64,000 nucleotides of DNA from Bradyrhizobium diazoefficiens (GCF_016616235.1 NZ_CP067100.1:6693001-6757000), one strand, 5' to 3'. Counted from the first letter of the stretch, positions 27,382-37,535 are shown. Notes: generated by a model not told the origin, from the letters alone. Numbers and translations: made by a program.

Positions 27382-28614
27382 TTAAGATAACCGACTCGTC
27401 GCATGCGCAATGCGCCTGCAAGCTTCCTCAAGCTCCAGAATCGACGTGGCGTAGGAGATCCGGAAATATGGGGCGAGTCCGAATGCCGCCCCAGGAATGA
27501 CGGCGACGCCTATGCTGTGCATAAGATAGTCCGCGTAGTCAGCATCGCTGTTGATGCGCGTGCCATCCGGCATTGTTCGACCGATTAACCCGGCGCACCC
27601 AGCGAACGTGTAGAAAGCTCCCTCGGGCACCCGACAGGTAATGCCGTCGATCCTGTTCAAGGCTGCCACCACTAAGTCACGGCGCGCTTGGAACGAGCGG
27701 CATCGCTCGCCGACGATTTCCGCGGGGCTATTGAGCGCTGCGATGGCGGCTGCTTGGCTAATTGACGACGGACACGACGTTGATTGACTTTGGACGATGG
27801 CCATGGCGCGAATGAGCGCGCTCGGTCCTCCCGCGAAGCCAATTCGCCAGCCAGTCATCGCATAGGCCTTAGAGACGCCGTTGACCGTGAGCGTCCGGTC
27901 GCGGAGCGAAGGCTCAATCGCTGCCGGCGTCACGAAGCGGATATCGTCGTAGACGATATGCTCATAAATATCATCTACCATGAGCCAAACGTGCGGATGC
28001 TTGATCAGCACATCGAGGATGGGCCGGTAATTTGCCTCTGAATAGGCCGCGCCGGATGGGTTGGACGGCGAGTTTAACATCACCCATCTCGTACGGGGTG
28101 TGATTGCGCGCGCCAGATCCTCCGCGGTCAAGCGAAAGCCATTGGCTTCTCGACACGGAACGAAGACCGGCTTTCCGCCCATGATCAAGACAATGTCGGC
28201 GTAGGTCACCCAGTAGGGCGTAGGAATGATGACTTCGTCGCCGACTTCGAGAGTTGCCATCATCGCGTTGAAAAGAACTTGCTTAGCCCCGGCCGAAACA
28301 GTGATTTCGTCCTGTGCGAATTCGAGCCCGTTGTCGCGCTTGAACTTCGCACGGATCGCAGCCTTCAGTTCAGGCGTGCCGTCGAGCGCCGTGTATTTGG
28401 TGACGCCGGCGGCCATCGCGCGCTCCGCCGCGTCCTTGACGTGCTCCGGCGTGTCGAAATCGGGCTCGCCCGTCCCGAGCAAGATGACGTCTCTGCCCTG
28501 ACGCTTCAGCTCCGCGGCAAGGCCCGTGATCTTCAGGATCTCCGACACGCCGATCGCGGACAGCCGGCTCGCGGGGCGGAACAGGGACGAATGTGGTTGA
28601 ACGGAAGCGTTCAC
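27382..28614 (-). CDS. Class I PLP aminotransferase (AspB-like), possibly 2-aminoadipate aminotransferase
   Basis: About 410 aa from a GTG at 28614, 13 bases after the dehydrogenase stop and preceded by GAGGA. It has the fold-type I pattern: LGTGEPDFDTPEHV, KYTALDGTPELKAAI, SAGAKQVLFNAM, NSPSNPSGAAY, DDIYEHIVYD, the PLP lysine in VNGVSKAYAMTGWRIGF, and the C-terminal arginine region YFRISYATS. It lies in a same-strand operon with an ALDH7-type semialdehyde dehydrogenase and HglS, so transfer of the 2-amino group of aminoadipate is the likely step. Aspartate or aromatic specificity cannot be excluded. Confidence 0.88.
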   Translation of the reverse strand: MNASVQPHSSLFRPASRLSAIGVSEILKITGLAAELKRQGRDVILLGTGEPDFDTPEHVKDAAERAMAAGVTKYTALDGTPELKAAIRAKFKRDNGLEFAQDEITVSAGAKQVLFNAMMATLEVGDEVIIPTPYWVTYADIVLIMGGKPVFVPCREANGFRLTAEDLARAITPRTRWVMLNSPSNPSGAAYSEANYRPILDVLIKHPHVWLMVDDIYEHIVYDDIRFVTPAAIEPSLRDRTLTVNGVSKAYAMTGWRIGFAGGPSALIRAMAIVQSQSTSCPSSISQAAAIAALNSPAEIVGERCRSFQARRDLVVAALNRIDGITCRVPEGAFYTFAGCAGLIGRTMPDGTRINSDADYADYLMHSIGVAVIPGAAFGLAPYFRISYATSILELEEACRRIAHATSRLS

Positions 28615-28627
28615 GCCTGATCCTCGC

Positions 28628-30193
28628 TCACACGACGTCGAACTTAACACCCTGAGCGAGCGGCAGCGTCCGACCATAATTGATGGTGTTTGTCGCACGG
28701 CGCATATAGGCCTTCCATGCGTCAGATCCAGACTCGCGGCCACCGCCGGTCTCCTTCTCGCCGCCAAATGCGCCGCCGATCTCGGCACCGGACGGGCCGA
28801 TATTGACGTTAGCAATGCCGCAATCGGAGCCTCGCGCCGAGAGGAAGGCTTCGGCTTCGCGTAGGTCATTGGTGAAGATCGAGGACGAAAGGCCCTGCGC
28901 GACCGCGTTGTGCAGTTCGAGCACGCTATCGAAATCACAGTACTTCATGACGTACAGGATCGGCGCGAAGGTCTCGTGCTCGACCGGCCCGGTCTGCGCG
29001 GCCATCTCGACCAGGGCCGGACGCACGTAGTGTGCGTCAGCCGCCCCCTCGATCGTCACGCGTTCCCCGCCATGAACGTCACCACAGGCGGCTTTCGCAG
29101 TTTCAAGTGCGCTCTGCATGCCGCGATAGGCAGCCGCATCGATCAGTGGGCCAACCAGAGTGCCAGTGTGGAGCGGGTTGCCGATCGTGACGGATGCATA
29201 AGCGCGTTTCAGGCGTGGCACGAAAGTGTCGTAAACGCTCTCATGCACGAACAGGCGGCGCAGTGTCGTGCAGCGCTGGCCGGCTGTGCCCATCGCTGCA
29301 AACGCGACTCCACGGAGCGTCAAATCGAGATCGGCGGTGGGCGCGACGATCGCCGCATTGTTGCCACCGAGCTCGAGAATTGCGCGTGCGAAACGCTTGG
29401 CAAGCCGCGGTCCGACCGCGCGGCCCATGGCTGTCGAGCCGGTAGCCGAGACCAATGCGACGCTGGCGTGGTCGACCAGGAGTTCGCCGATCTCGCGACC
29501 GCCGAACAGCACCGCCGAGAGACCCTCCGGCACCGCGCCGCCCTCCTGGTTGAAGCGCCTCACGGCGCTTCCGAGCAGCGCCTGCGTCGCCAGTGCCGTC
29601 AACGGCGTCTTCTCCGATGGCTTCCAGACGATGCTGTTGCCGCACACGAGCGCGAGTGCTGCGTTCCAGGCCCACACGGCGACAGGGAAATTGAAGGCCG
29701 AGATGATTCCGGTGACGCCGAGCGGATGCCAGCTCTCCATCATCCGATGCTCGCCGCGTTCGGTCGCGATGGTGAGCCCATAGAGCTGGCGGGACAGCCC
29801 CACAGCGAAATCGCAGATGTCAATCATTTCCTGGACTTCGCCAAGCCCCTCCGAAACGATCTTGCCAACCTCGATCGAGACCAGCCGACCCAGAGCGTCC
29901 TTGTTGGCCCGCAATTCCTCGCCAAACAGCCGGACAAGCTCACCGCGCTTCGGCGCGGGCACCAGTCTCCACGCGCGAAATGCCGTGTGTGCCGCTTCGA
30001 TGGCCCGCACCGCATCCTTCGCGCTCGTTTCCTGGACCCGTCCGATGGCTTCGCCGGTGACTGGCGTATGCACCTTGAGCGCACCATCCTTATAGCTCGG
30101 CCGGCTCACGCCAAGTTCGGCGAGCAGCCTGTCGACTTCGCCGGGAAGATCGAGTTTGTGGGCATGCGGCTGCAGTTTCGTTGAAGGCGACAT
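28628..30193 (-). CDS. amaB: ALDH7-family dehydrogenase, aminoadipate-semialdehyde type
   Basis: A 521-aa NAD(P)-dependent aldehyde dehydrogenase of the antiquitin (ALDH7) group. The motifs are SAFNFPVAVWAWNAALAL, WKPSEKTPLTA, the general-base glutamate in ILELGGNNA, the catalytic cysteine in GTAGQRCTTLRRLFVHE, and GGAFGGEKETGGGRESGSDAWKAY, which is the ALDH7 hallmark. The family oxidises 2-aminoadipate 6-semialdehyde (in equilibrium with piperideine-6-carboxylate) to 2-aminoadipate in lysine breakdown. It lies between HglS and an aminotransferase, which supports that role. The symbol is by analogy with Pseudomonas. Confidence 0.88.
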   Translation of the reverse strand: MSPSTKLQPHAHKLDLPGEVDRLLAELGVSRPSYKDGALKVHTPVTGEAIGRVQETSAKDAVRAIEAAHTAFRAWRLVPAPKRGELVRLFGEELRANKDALGRLVSIEVGKIVSEGLGEVQEMIDICDFAVGLSRQLYGLTIATERGEHRMMESWHPLGVTGIISAFNFPVAVWAWNAALALVCGNSIVWKPSEKTPLTALATQALLGSAVRRFNQEGGAVPEGLSAVLFGGREIGELLVDHASVALVSATGSTAMGRAVGPRLAKRFARAILELGGNNAAIVAPTADLDLTLRGVAFAAMGTAGQRCTTLRRLFVHESVYDTFVPRLKRAYASVTIGNPLHTGTLVGPLIDAAAYRGMQSALETAKAACGDVHGGERVTIEGAADAHYVRPALVEMAAQTGPVEHETFAPILYVMKYCDFDSVLELHNAVAQGLSSSIFTNDLREAEAFLSARGSDCGIANVNIGPSGAEIGGAFGGEKETGGGRESGSDAWKAYMRRATNTINYGRTLPLAQGVKFDVV

Positions 30194-30319
30194 GGCGGCT
30201 TTCCCAAGGTCGGGTGTTGATTTCAGATCTTTGCAGGTGGCTTAGTGACCACATGCCAAGGTTCACTGCTTGGATCACTAATCAGCCTGAAGCGGCGTGC
30301 GCGTCAATCATGTTCCGCC

Positions 30320-31725
30320 TCAGGCAACGGCAATCTGGTGAGACCCCAGCTGCCTCAGCGCTCGCTCGAGCGAGGCCTTCTCCGCTTCGGCATAGAGTTC
30401 CAATTCATCGTGGAGCATCGCACCAGGCGCCGCCTCGAATTGAGCCCGGTTGGATTGCGCCGTGTAGTTTTTCTGCTCATCGGTGCCGAGGTTCGACTGG
30501 AAAATACCGGCTGCGCTGACCGGCAAGAAATCTTCGTACACGACGGATCAAATCGCAGGAAGCCATCCGCGATCAATTCATCGGGGGTTGCGGGCATCGA
30601 GCGGGGGCGACTTGCTGTGAGCCCGGCCGCTGTCGCCGAATAGCGGAAGAAGGCAAGTCTTCGGGATCGCAGTTGAGCCCAGTCATCCGGAAATGACCTG
30701 AAACGCTCCGCGAGTTCGGCTTCGTAAGTCGAGACGTTCACACCCGCGGCGCCGATCAGGACGTCGCGACGGACGGACGCGAGCAACTCATCATAGAGCC
30801 CGCGCCCCTTCGCGGTCAGCGCGACGCCGCGTTGCTCGATCTCGCCGAAGCGCGCGGCGTGCGTCCCCGCCGCAACCTCGCCCGCGCTGCGCCTGAAGAC
30901 GATGGGCTCATCGAACGCCTTGAAGCTGGTCTGCCGCAGGAGTATCGGGCAATTGCGACGCGGCGGTCCTTCGATGACCGCCTTGGGCGCAATGCCGCGC
31001 CGCGGCATGCCGGCATGGACGGCATCGATGTCCAGAGTCCTCGGCGTCAGATGATTGATATGCGGGCCCTTGAAGCTGACGATGTCCGCGACCAAGCGGT
31101 GGGCGCGATGGAGCTTTTGGTAGGCGGCAAAGTCGACGGTCGCGTCACTGTGCCAGCGGAACGTTTCCAGCGCCTCGCGCACGAACTCTGCCGCTTCCAG
31201 TTGGGTTAGGCCGCCTTGGGCTTCAAACACACCGACGAGCTCGAGGACCCGCGGCGTGAAAATCCGGCGAGCGGCCAGAATGATTGCCGCCTCGGCGCGC
31301 AGCGCGGAATCTTCGATCAAGTCGAGCCGCAGCAGGGATGTAAAAACTCGGAATGGATTGCGGCGGAGAGCTTCCTCAGTGGTCGGGCGAAAGGCGGTCG
31401 AATGAACCGGCACACCCGCCACCGATAGATCATAATAGCCGACCGGATGCATGCCCATGACCGCAAAGACGCGGCAAATGTCAAACAGCTCCTGCGCCGT
31501 GCCGAGCCGGATGGCTCCGTGACGTTCGACACCCAACCGGTCGATTTCGCCCCCCTGCTCAAGCCTCTCATGCAGATGAGGATCGGCCCGCAAGGTCTCG
31601 GCATTGACGTCAGCGACCAGCTCCAGGAGCGTCCCGTATTGCGGGACCTCCGCGCGATACATGTCGGACATTGCCCGTGAGAAAAGGTCGCGGATTTCAT
31701 CCGGATGAGCGTGCCGCCCGGCCAT
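30320..31725 (-). pseudogene. hglS: 2-oxoadipate dioxygenase/decarboxylase (HglS, DUF1338) with C-terminal frameshift
   Basis: HglS converts 2-oxoadipate to D-2-hydroxyglutarate in lysine catabolism using Fe(II). About 395 residues read well: HAHPDEIRDLFSRAMSDMY, PVHSTAFRPTTEEAL, FKGPHINHLTPRTLDID and GIAPKAVIEGPP. The metal-site histidines appear in HSTAF and HINH. Near 30541 one base is missing: CCG-TC-GTG-TAC should encode P-x-V-Y. The correct C-terminus, VYEDFLPVSAAGIFQSNL to SHQIAVA, lies in the next frame and ends at 30320. The start is the ATG at 31725 with GGAG upstream; a GTG at 31746 is possible. Repaired length is about 468 aa, normal for the family. Confidence 0.85.
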
Positions 31726-31860
31726 CAATAGCTCCGTTGTCGCCACCTGGGGCCCAGGGAAGGTTCACCGGCTATGCCGATTTGGTATGTGCGCAGAGAT
31801 TAGTCTTGTATTTTCAACTCAATCAAACGATCTTTCCTCAATAGATCATTCGTGCTCGGA

Positions 31861-32763
31861 ATGAACATGCACACATCCCGGCGGTTCCTTCCGTCGACTG
31901 CGCTGCTGGCAGCCTTTGAGGCCGCCGCCAGAACTGGCAGTGTCACACTGGCAGCCAGGGAGCTCAGTCTCACCCAGAGCGCGGTCAGCCGGCAGATCAA
32001 GCTTCTTGAGGAGCAGCTCCAGGTCGAGCTCTTTGCGCGCGAACGCCAGACCATTCGCCTGACGGCCGCCGGCCAAGCCTATGCCCGCGAAATTCGTGAG
32101 GCGCTACGCAAAATCAGCACGGCGTCCTTCAACCTGCGCGCCAACCCCAAGGGCGGCACACTCAACCTGGCGATCTTGCCTACTTTCGGCACGCGCTGGC
32201 TGGCGCCACGGCTTCCCAAGTTTCTGGCGCAGAATCCGGGTGTCACTATCAACCTTGCAACGCGCCTGACCTACTTCGATTTCCGAGCTGAAGCACTGGA
32301 CGCGGCCATTCATTTCGGACTGCGGGACTGGTCCGGCGTTGAGATGGCAATGTTGCGCGCCGAGAAGGTCGTCCCCGCCTGCAGCACCGAGCTAAAAAAC
32401 CAGTACGGTTTTCACACAGCAGGTGATCTCAAGCAAGCGCCACTGCTCAGCCTGTCGACGCGCCCTCATGCCTGGAACCGCTGGTTCGCGGCCCAGAACG
32501 TAGCCGGTTTGTCCGGGCAGACCATGTATTTTGACCAATTTGCGACTGTTGCTCAGGCTGCGATGGTCGGTGTTGGCGTTGCGTTGCTGCCGACCTTTCT
32601 CATTCACGACGAGTTGGCAAGTGGCAAACTCGTTCGTGCACTCGACCTGCCGATGGAAAGCGCCGAGCGGTACTATCTAGTATGGCCCCCAGAGCGATCG
32701 GCTCATCCGCCCCTCATCGTGTTTCGCGATTGGCTGCTGGCGGAAACTGCTGCCGATCACTGA
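31861..32763 (+). CDS. LysR-family regulator (GcvA-like)
   Basis: About 300 aa from the ATG at 31861; ATG 31867 and GTG 31852 are alternatives. The N-terminal helix-turn-helix reads LLAAFEAAARTGSVTLAARELSLTQSAVSRQIKLLEEQL, the usual LysR recognition region. The periplasmic-binding-like effector domain covers about 90-295 (LAILPTFGTRWLAPRLPKFLAQNPG, VGVGVALLPTFLI), which is closest to the GcvA group. It is divergent from the hglS operon with only about 130 bases between, so control of lysine/aminoadipate catabolism is likely. Confidence 0.92.
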   Translation: MNMHTSRRFLPSTALLAAFEAAARTGSVTLAARELSLTQSAVSRQIKLLEEQLQVELFARERQTIRLTAAGQAYAREIREALRKISTASFNLRANPKGGTLNLAILPTFGTRWLAPRLPKFLAQNPGVTINLATRLTYFDFRAEALDAAIHFGLRDWSGVEMAMLRAEKVVPACSTELKNQYGFHTAGDLKQAPLLSLSTRPHAWNRWFAAQNVAGLSGQTMYFDQFATVAQAAMVGVGVALLPTFLIHDELASGKLVRALDLPMESAERYYLVWPPERSAHPPLIVFRDWLLAETAADH

Positions 32764-32829
32764 ACGTCGCGAATGGCCTGCAATGTCACCGCATTATGGT
32801 AAGCGGGATCAGCTGGAGGTGTTGGCGAT

Positions 32830-33150
32830 GGTGGCGCAGCGCGCCGGATCGCAACGCGAGAAGGGCGCATCCTTGATGAGCTGACGGCGACGACGGTTGG
32901 CATCGCAAGCACGCGGTGCCAGCATTGTCGGCCGTTGGGAGGAGCAGGACCGGACTGCATTCGGGTAAGGAGACAGCCTGCGCGAATGAGCCTATCCGTG
33001 GTCGGCAGCGTATTCAGGCGCTCGCGGCGCGCTGATCGCGGTGTGGGAGGCCTCCGATCCTTGTGCGCTAAGCTCGTCTTGACGATGATCCCGGCACTGT
33101 TGCCCGCGCTCGAGCGGCGTGACCGCACGTTTCCACAGCGCGGGTGCATC
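32830..33150 (+). pseudogene. Integrase-type transposase remnant
   Basis: Reads GRILDELTATT, then in other frames ALIAVWEASD, and VLTMIPALLPALERRD, a pattern typical of the N-terminal part of DDE-integrase transposases (AEKGRILDE, LVAVWEASDR, LLPALERHG). No catalytic domain is visible. The rest of 32764-33333 has no recognisable gene. Confidence 0.45.
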
Positions 33151-33333
33151 CCGCTAAAGGACGTCTACTTCCGTGTTCGCCTCGGCACCTACAAGGACAA
33201 ATGTCGACAAAGCTCCGGGCTACGAGGTTGATGAGATCGATTTCCTTTCCGAGCGCTGCGACGCGAGCGGCAAGTCCGGCAGCAGGCGCCGAAAGGTCCA
33301 GAGGTGATGGTGAGAAGTGTGATCCTTCCAGCG

Positions 33334-34470
33334 TTACCTGTTTTGGCGAGGCGCCACGCGCGAATAGGCAAAGCCAAATTTTTCCGAAATCCGAGCGTAG
33401 GATGTTTGCAAGCCGACTTCGGCGCTGATCCTCGATATATAATCGATAATTTCCTGAGCCCGGGAATCATCCTCTTTCAGCGGCATGGCGTGATTTTCGT
33501 TGTTGATGAGACATGGGAAAAATCCGGCTGATGTGATCGCCGTTCCTTCGAAATTGCAGCAGGCAACCATGGTCATGCGTGCGTCGGGGTGAAATGGCAA
33601 CAGTGGATAGCCGTCGCGCGGGTACATCGCGTATTCTCCCAGTTCCTTCAGTAAATAGCCGGTTTGCGCGAATTCGGGCCCTGGTAAATCGAACACGAAA
33701 TGACCGAGGCCATAGAAGATTGGCTTGCCGCGATAAATTTCGATACCGCGCAGGAAGTGATGATGATGGCCCAGGACGATGTCAGCGCCGGCCTCGATCG
33801 AGACACGACCCAGAGTCTGCTCATACTCGGTTAAGTGGACTGGCCTGTACTGTCCCCAGTGGTGACTAACCACGACGACATCTGCCCTGCTGCGCAGATC
33901 CCCGATCAGTGATTTGAGAAGCTCGACGTCTTCCGGGTACGCGATGGTGCGAACTTCCGGGGGCACGCCTGGGTCGTGATGGTTATGAGACCAAATGAAC
34001 GAATGAACCCGCATCGCGGCGAGCCCCGGTATCGATCCGCGAGCCTCGTAGCCCACCGGAAAGACGGAGGCGAAACCGAGGAAGCCGATTTTTATCCCGT
34101 GCTGCTCGATGATCACGGCTGCCGTAGCTTCGGACAGGTTGGCACCAGCGCCGACCGTTTTGATGCCCTGTGAGTGCAGCAAGTTCAACGTCTCGATCAG
34201 GCCCTCATGGCCCCCATCGACAATGTGATTGTTCGCAACCGACATCACGTCGAATCCGGCGTTGGCGAGACCGCTTCCATTCGATTTCGGCGCGACAACC
34301 CGTAAGCCTGCGCTCGGCGGAAAATGCGGGGCATCTGTGTAGGCGCCTTCGCAGTTGCCAAAAACGAGATCGATTTGGTGCAATAGACGACTGGATCCGA
34401 AAAATGCGTCCTTCGGATTGTCGCGATTGATGAGGATGTCGCCGACAGCGCCCAACGTCCAACTGGCCAT
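33334..34470 (-). CDS. CapA-family (PGA_cap) metallophosphatase-like protein
   Basis: A 378-aa protein from ATG 34470 of the family named after the poly-gamma-glutamate capsule protein CapA, with a calcineurin-like fold. It has LGAVGDILINR (metal Asp), VFGNCEGAYTD, the SVANNHIVDGG motif, VVVSHHWGQY, and VLGHHHHFLRGIEIYRGKPIFYGLGHFVF. All the expected histidines and Asn/Asp metal ligands are present. Several soil-bacterial members sit beside peptide transporters and amidohydrolases instead of capsule genes, as here. It has no signal peptide, so it is probably cytoplasmic. A 5' fragment of a paralogue lies at 37.3-37.5 kb. Confidence 0.85.
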   Translation of the reverse strand: MASWTLGAVGDILINRDNPKDAFFGSSRLLHQIDLVFGNCEGAYTDAPHFPPSAGLRVVAPKSNGSGLANAGFDVMSVANNHIVDGGHEGLIETLNLLHSQGIKTVGAGANLSEATAAVIIEQHGIKIGFLGFASVFPVGYEARGSIPGLAAMRVHSFIWSHNHHDPGVPPEVRTIAYPEDVELLKSLIGDLRSRADVVVVSHHWGQYRPVHLTEYEQTLGRVSIEAGADIVLGHHHHFLRGIEIYRGKPIFYGLGHFVFDLPGPEFAQTGYLLKELGEYAMYPRDGYPLLPFHPDARMTMVACCNFEGTAITSAGFFPCLINNENHAMPLKEDDSRAQEIIDYISRISAEVGLQTSYARISEKFGFAYSRVAPRQNR

Positions 34471-34579
34471 GATTATTGTCCTGCTTTGATGGAGTGGCCT
34501 AAAGACGACCACTCCGAAGGGGTGGCCGAAGTCAGGAAGGAGATGGCCCCAAGGGACCTCTTGGACCAGGCTGGAGCCT

Positions 34580-34733
34580 GTTCGATCGGTGAGCATGACA
34601 AACCGAGGCTCTCCGCCACGGCCTTATAAGTCGGCCGACCGCAATAGACTTTCAAGCCTCCGCGCAGACGCGGATTTTCGACCACAGCTGCAAATCCATT
34701 ATTGACAAGCGCGTACGAAACCACGATCGCGTT
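34580..34733 (-). pseudogene. Alanine-dehydrogenase-like C-terminal fragment
   Basis: VVSYALVNNGFAAVVENPRL and GGLKVYCGRPTYKAVAESLG resemble the last 50 residues of alanine dehydrogenase. It is read in frame with the broken oppF C-terminus (RHSAACHFAPTNN) just upstream, giving a chance fusion that ends at 34473, three bases before the capA-like gene. No other part of an alanine dehydrogenase is present. Confidence 0.45.
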
Positions 34734-34744
34734 CGAGTTGTTCG

Positions 34745-35694
34745 TCGGGGCGAAATGGCAAGCGGCCGAATGCCGCGGCTTGACCTCACGCAAGTCGGGG
34801 ACCTTCTGCGCGCAGATCTCTTCGGCCAGCCACCAGCGCGTGTGAAACGGGCAGCCGGATGGCGGCTCGAGCGGCTCGACGGTCGCCCCTCAGGACGATA
34901 CGTTCGCTCTTGCGCCCGCGCCTGGCGTCCGGAGCAGCCGATAGATGCACCATGGTGTGAGGCATCCAAGAATCGGCATAGAGATCCTCAGCGTCCGCCA
35001 GTTCGACGGGCTCGCCAAGATACATGACACCGACCCGATCGCTGAAGTATTCGACGACTGACAGGTCATGGCTGATGAAGAGATACCTCAGGCCAAACTC
35101 CGACTGCAGGTCGGAGAGACGGACCTGTGACTGGACTGAGACGTCTAGCGCTGATCCTGGCTCAGCGGCGACGATGAGCTTCGGCCTCAATGCAAGCGCA
35201 CGCGCAATGGCAATGCGCCGCCGCTGCCCGCCGCTGAATTCGTGCGGGAAGCGCTCGAGATGCTCCTTGCGCAATCCGACAAGGTCGATCAGATGCTTGA
35301 CGAATTCGCGCTGGTCGCGGTGCCTCAGCTTCCCCTGGACGATAAGGCCTTCGGAAACGATGCTTCGCACGCTCATACGCGGATCGAGGCTGCCATGCGT
35401 ATACTGAAAGATCGCCTGCACGTCGCGCCCCATCGATTTTGGCCGGCTTGGCGAGGCCGCGAGAATGTCCTCGCCTTGGAACAGCATCTCGCCGGCCTGC
35501 GGCGTCTCCAGGCGAAGGATCGAGCGGCCGACAGAGGATTTCCCGCAGCCGGACACGCCGTCCAGCCCGAAGGTTTTGGCTTGATCTATCTGGAACGAAA
35601 CGTCATTGACCGCTTTCACCCAGTAGGTATTCCTCTTCAGAAATCCCGACCGGCTGGAATAGAAAATCCCAAGATTGCGTATTTCGACGAGGTC
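34745..35694 (-). pseudogene. Decayed oppF-like ABC ATPase
   Basis: This is a diverged copy of the intact oppF gene at 37.6-38.7 kb. Walker A (GVSGCGKSS) and the signature FSGGQRRR are kept. Walker B reads LIVAAEP instead of VADEP, losing the essential Asp. The Q-loop region is changed (IFQYTHGSLDP for IFQDPHSSLDP), and LNLL has become RLSDL. The last 50 residues run in a wrong frame; the true end, WWLAEEICAQKVPDLREVKP, is in another frame. It is fused in one reading frame (34786-36327) to the oppD remnant upstream. Confidence 0.85.
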
Positions 35695-36435
35695 GGTCAA
35701 TGCGCCAGTCCCCTTACTCGTCTTAGTTGTTGTGCCGTTCAACGTCAGTAGCTTCCCTAGCGAGTCAGTAGAGCCAACAGGCGACCATGGCGCCATCCGG
35801 GCAATGAGGCTGGAATGGCAACCGGAGGGCACGTTCAGCGGGTTCGGCACCTCGCCTCCGATTGCGTTCCGCTGTTGGCCGCGCATTTCCGGGTGGGGAA
35901 TGGAGGCCAGAAGGCCTATCGTGTACAGATGCTTGGGTGCGTCTGTGACCTGATCAACTTTGCCCCATTCCATCACCCGGCAACCATACATCACTAGGAC
36001 TTCGTCGCAGATCGCGCGCACGATGCCGATGTCGCGGGTGATGAGCAGGACAGCCGCACGTCGCAAGCCGCGCACTAGGTCGAGGATTTGCGCCTGAATT
36101 GTTACATTGAGCGCGATCGTAGGTTCGTCGAGAATTAACAGCTCCGGCTCGTTGGCAAGGGCTTCGGCAATTGTGGCTCTCTGATGCATGCCGCCGCTGA
36201 GCTTGTGCGGAAACTCGTGTATGCGCCGCTCTGGAGTCGGAATGCCGACGAGTTTGAATAGTTCGACCATTCGCTTGCGAGCATCGGCGCGGCAGACTCT
36301 GCTGTGGGCCTCGATCATCTCGATCACCTGGTCACCGACGGTAAAGACGGGGCTTCAGGGACCATATCGGATCCTGAAAGACAAGGCAGATATCGCGACC
36401 TCGCGCAACTGGCGGATTCGCACTCCTTCGACTAC
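35695..36435 (-). pseudogene. Decayed oppD-like ABC ATPase, N-terminus lost
   Basis: It begins with GRDICLVFQDPIWSLKP (Q-loop), so the Walker A third of the protein is gone. After a frameshift near 36340 it continues MIEMIEAHS, LVGIPTPERRIHEFPHKLSGGM (signature), LLILDEPTIALNVTIQAQ (Walker B) and LLITRDIGIV, where the switch histidine of SHDIG is replaced by R. It is clearly a duplicate of the intact oppD at 38.7-39.7 kb. Its 5' side joins an M24 peptidase fragment directly. Confidence 0.85.
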
Positions 36436-37250
36436 GAGCGAGCGTCTGGACAAAGACACTCGCGATCTCCGCACACGTCCGACCAGGACGCACACTTTCA
36501 AGCCCTGCATTTAGACCCTCCACAAAGGGCTCCGAGAGTTTCTGAAAGCTGGAGCGGGCTTGCCGACCGACCGAGCGAGGTTGACCTGATAGCGATGCCA
36601 GTGCGCGAAGAGTTCGAGATTGACTATCGTTGAAGCTAGGAGCGGTTCGTCGGTCCACTTAGCGTGCGGCGCAATTGCGCGTTCGCCAACGCAAAGAAAG
36701 GAAGGCGTGCAAGCGCGATCTCCCCCAAAATCGGCTGTGCCCGACGTCTGCTGGTGGTATACGGCAGCTGCGACATCGCATTCGCGCACACCGGGCCCGA
36801 TTGTATTGATGGCCTGCAGCATCATCGCATCGGCAACACGGCCGACTCCCGCATGATGGAAATTTCGGCCGGGGTCTTCACTTGGGATCCCGTTGACTAG
36901 CAAGTCGGCGTCTACCAAATGGGCGAGCGGTAACGCCCGGACAAGGCCATGTGCACGCGCCGAATAGTAAAAGCTGCTCATCTCCACGCAGACTCCCGCC
37001 TTCTCACCGAACACCTCTTTTGAGTCGTAGGCAGATAATATGGTCGAGACCACATACCGTCGGGGTAAGCTCTGACGTTGTCGTCGGCAAGATATATGGT
37101 CATAACTGCGGAGACGGGGTCCATGAGCCGCCCGATCCAAATGGGTTCGTCGTGATTGAGCGCCACAAGCAGCGTTTTTGTGGGGTGTGAATGAATATGC
37201 GTTGTAGCCAATTAGATAATTGTGATTGGTTGGCTCCGAGAGGAACAGGA
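36435..37250 (-). pseudogene. M24-family (creatinase/Xaa-Pro peptidase-like) remnant
   Basis: Pieces in three frames: DILFLSEPTNHNYLIGYNAYSF, KTLLVALNHDEPIWIGRLMD and IYLADDNVRAYPDGMW, then GVCVEMSSFYYSARAHG, GRVADAMMLQAINTIGPGVR and HRYQVNLARSV, then KLSEPFVEGLNAGLESVRPG and FVQTLA. They match the creatinase-type N-domain and the first part of the pita-bread catalytic domain, as in ectoine hydrolase DoeA. The first metal Asp (VNLE in place of VNID-type) and the remaining ligands are changed or missing, and the 3' third is replaced by oppD sequence. Confidence 0.75.
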
Positions 37251-37252
37251 TA

Positions 37253-37535
37253 TCAATTCTTCGCTTGTGGCGGGAGCCAAAGCCTCTTGCAGGTCGCCAT
37301 CGACGCTGTGGTTGTTGCCGCGGACACGATGTGGAATCCCGCCTCGGCCAGCTCCGCGCCGTTCGCATACGGGCCCACGACGCGCCAGCCGACACTCGCC
37401 GGATAGTGGGGGTGCTCGGAGTTGCCAAAGACGAGATCGAGTCGCTTCAGCAACTCGGCCGAACCGAAGGCAATCCTTGGGATTGGGGCGGTCGATGAAG
37501 ACATCGCCGACCGCCCCGAAAGTCCAGGTGGTCAT
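37253..37535 (-). pseudogene. 5' fragment of a second capA-like gene
   Basis: Starts MTTWTFGAVGDVFIDRPNPKD, matching MASWTLGAVGDILINRDNPKD of the intact gene at 34470. After a frameshift it reads LLKRLDLVFGNSEHPHYP and GWRVVGPYANGAELAEAGF, then breaks. It lies 60 bases downstream of the intact oppF, the same relation the intact capA-like gene has to the broken oppF. This points to a duplicated oppD-oppF-capA block. Confidence 0.8.

Noticed and set aside
28910..30184. Plus-strand open frame of 424 codons
   Set aside because: Antisense to the ALDH7-type dehydrogenase.
34786..36327. Functional fused OppD-OppF transporter ATPase
   Set aside because: OppD lacks Walker A and its switch histidine, OppF lacks the Walker B Asp, and the C-terminus is out of frame.
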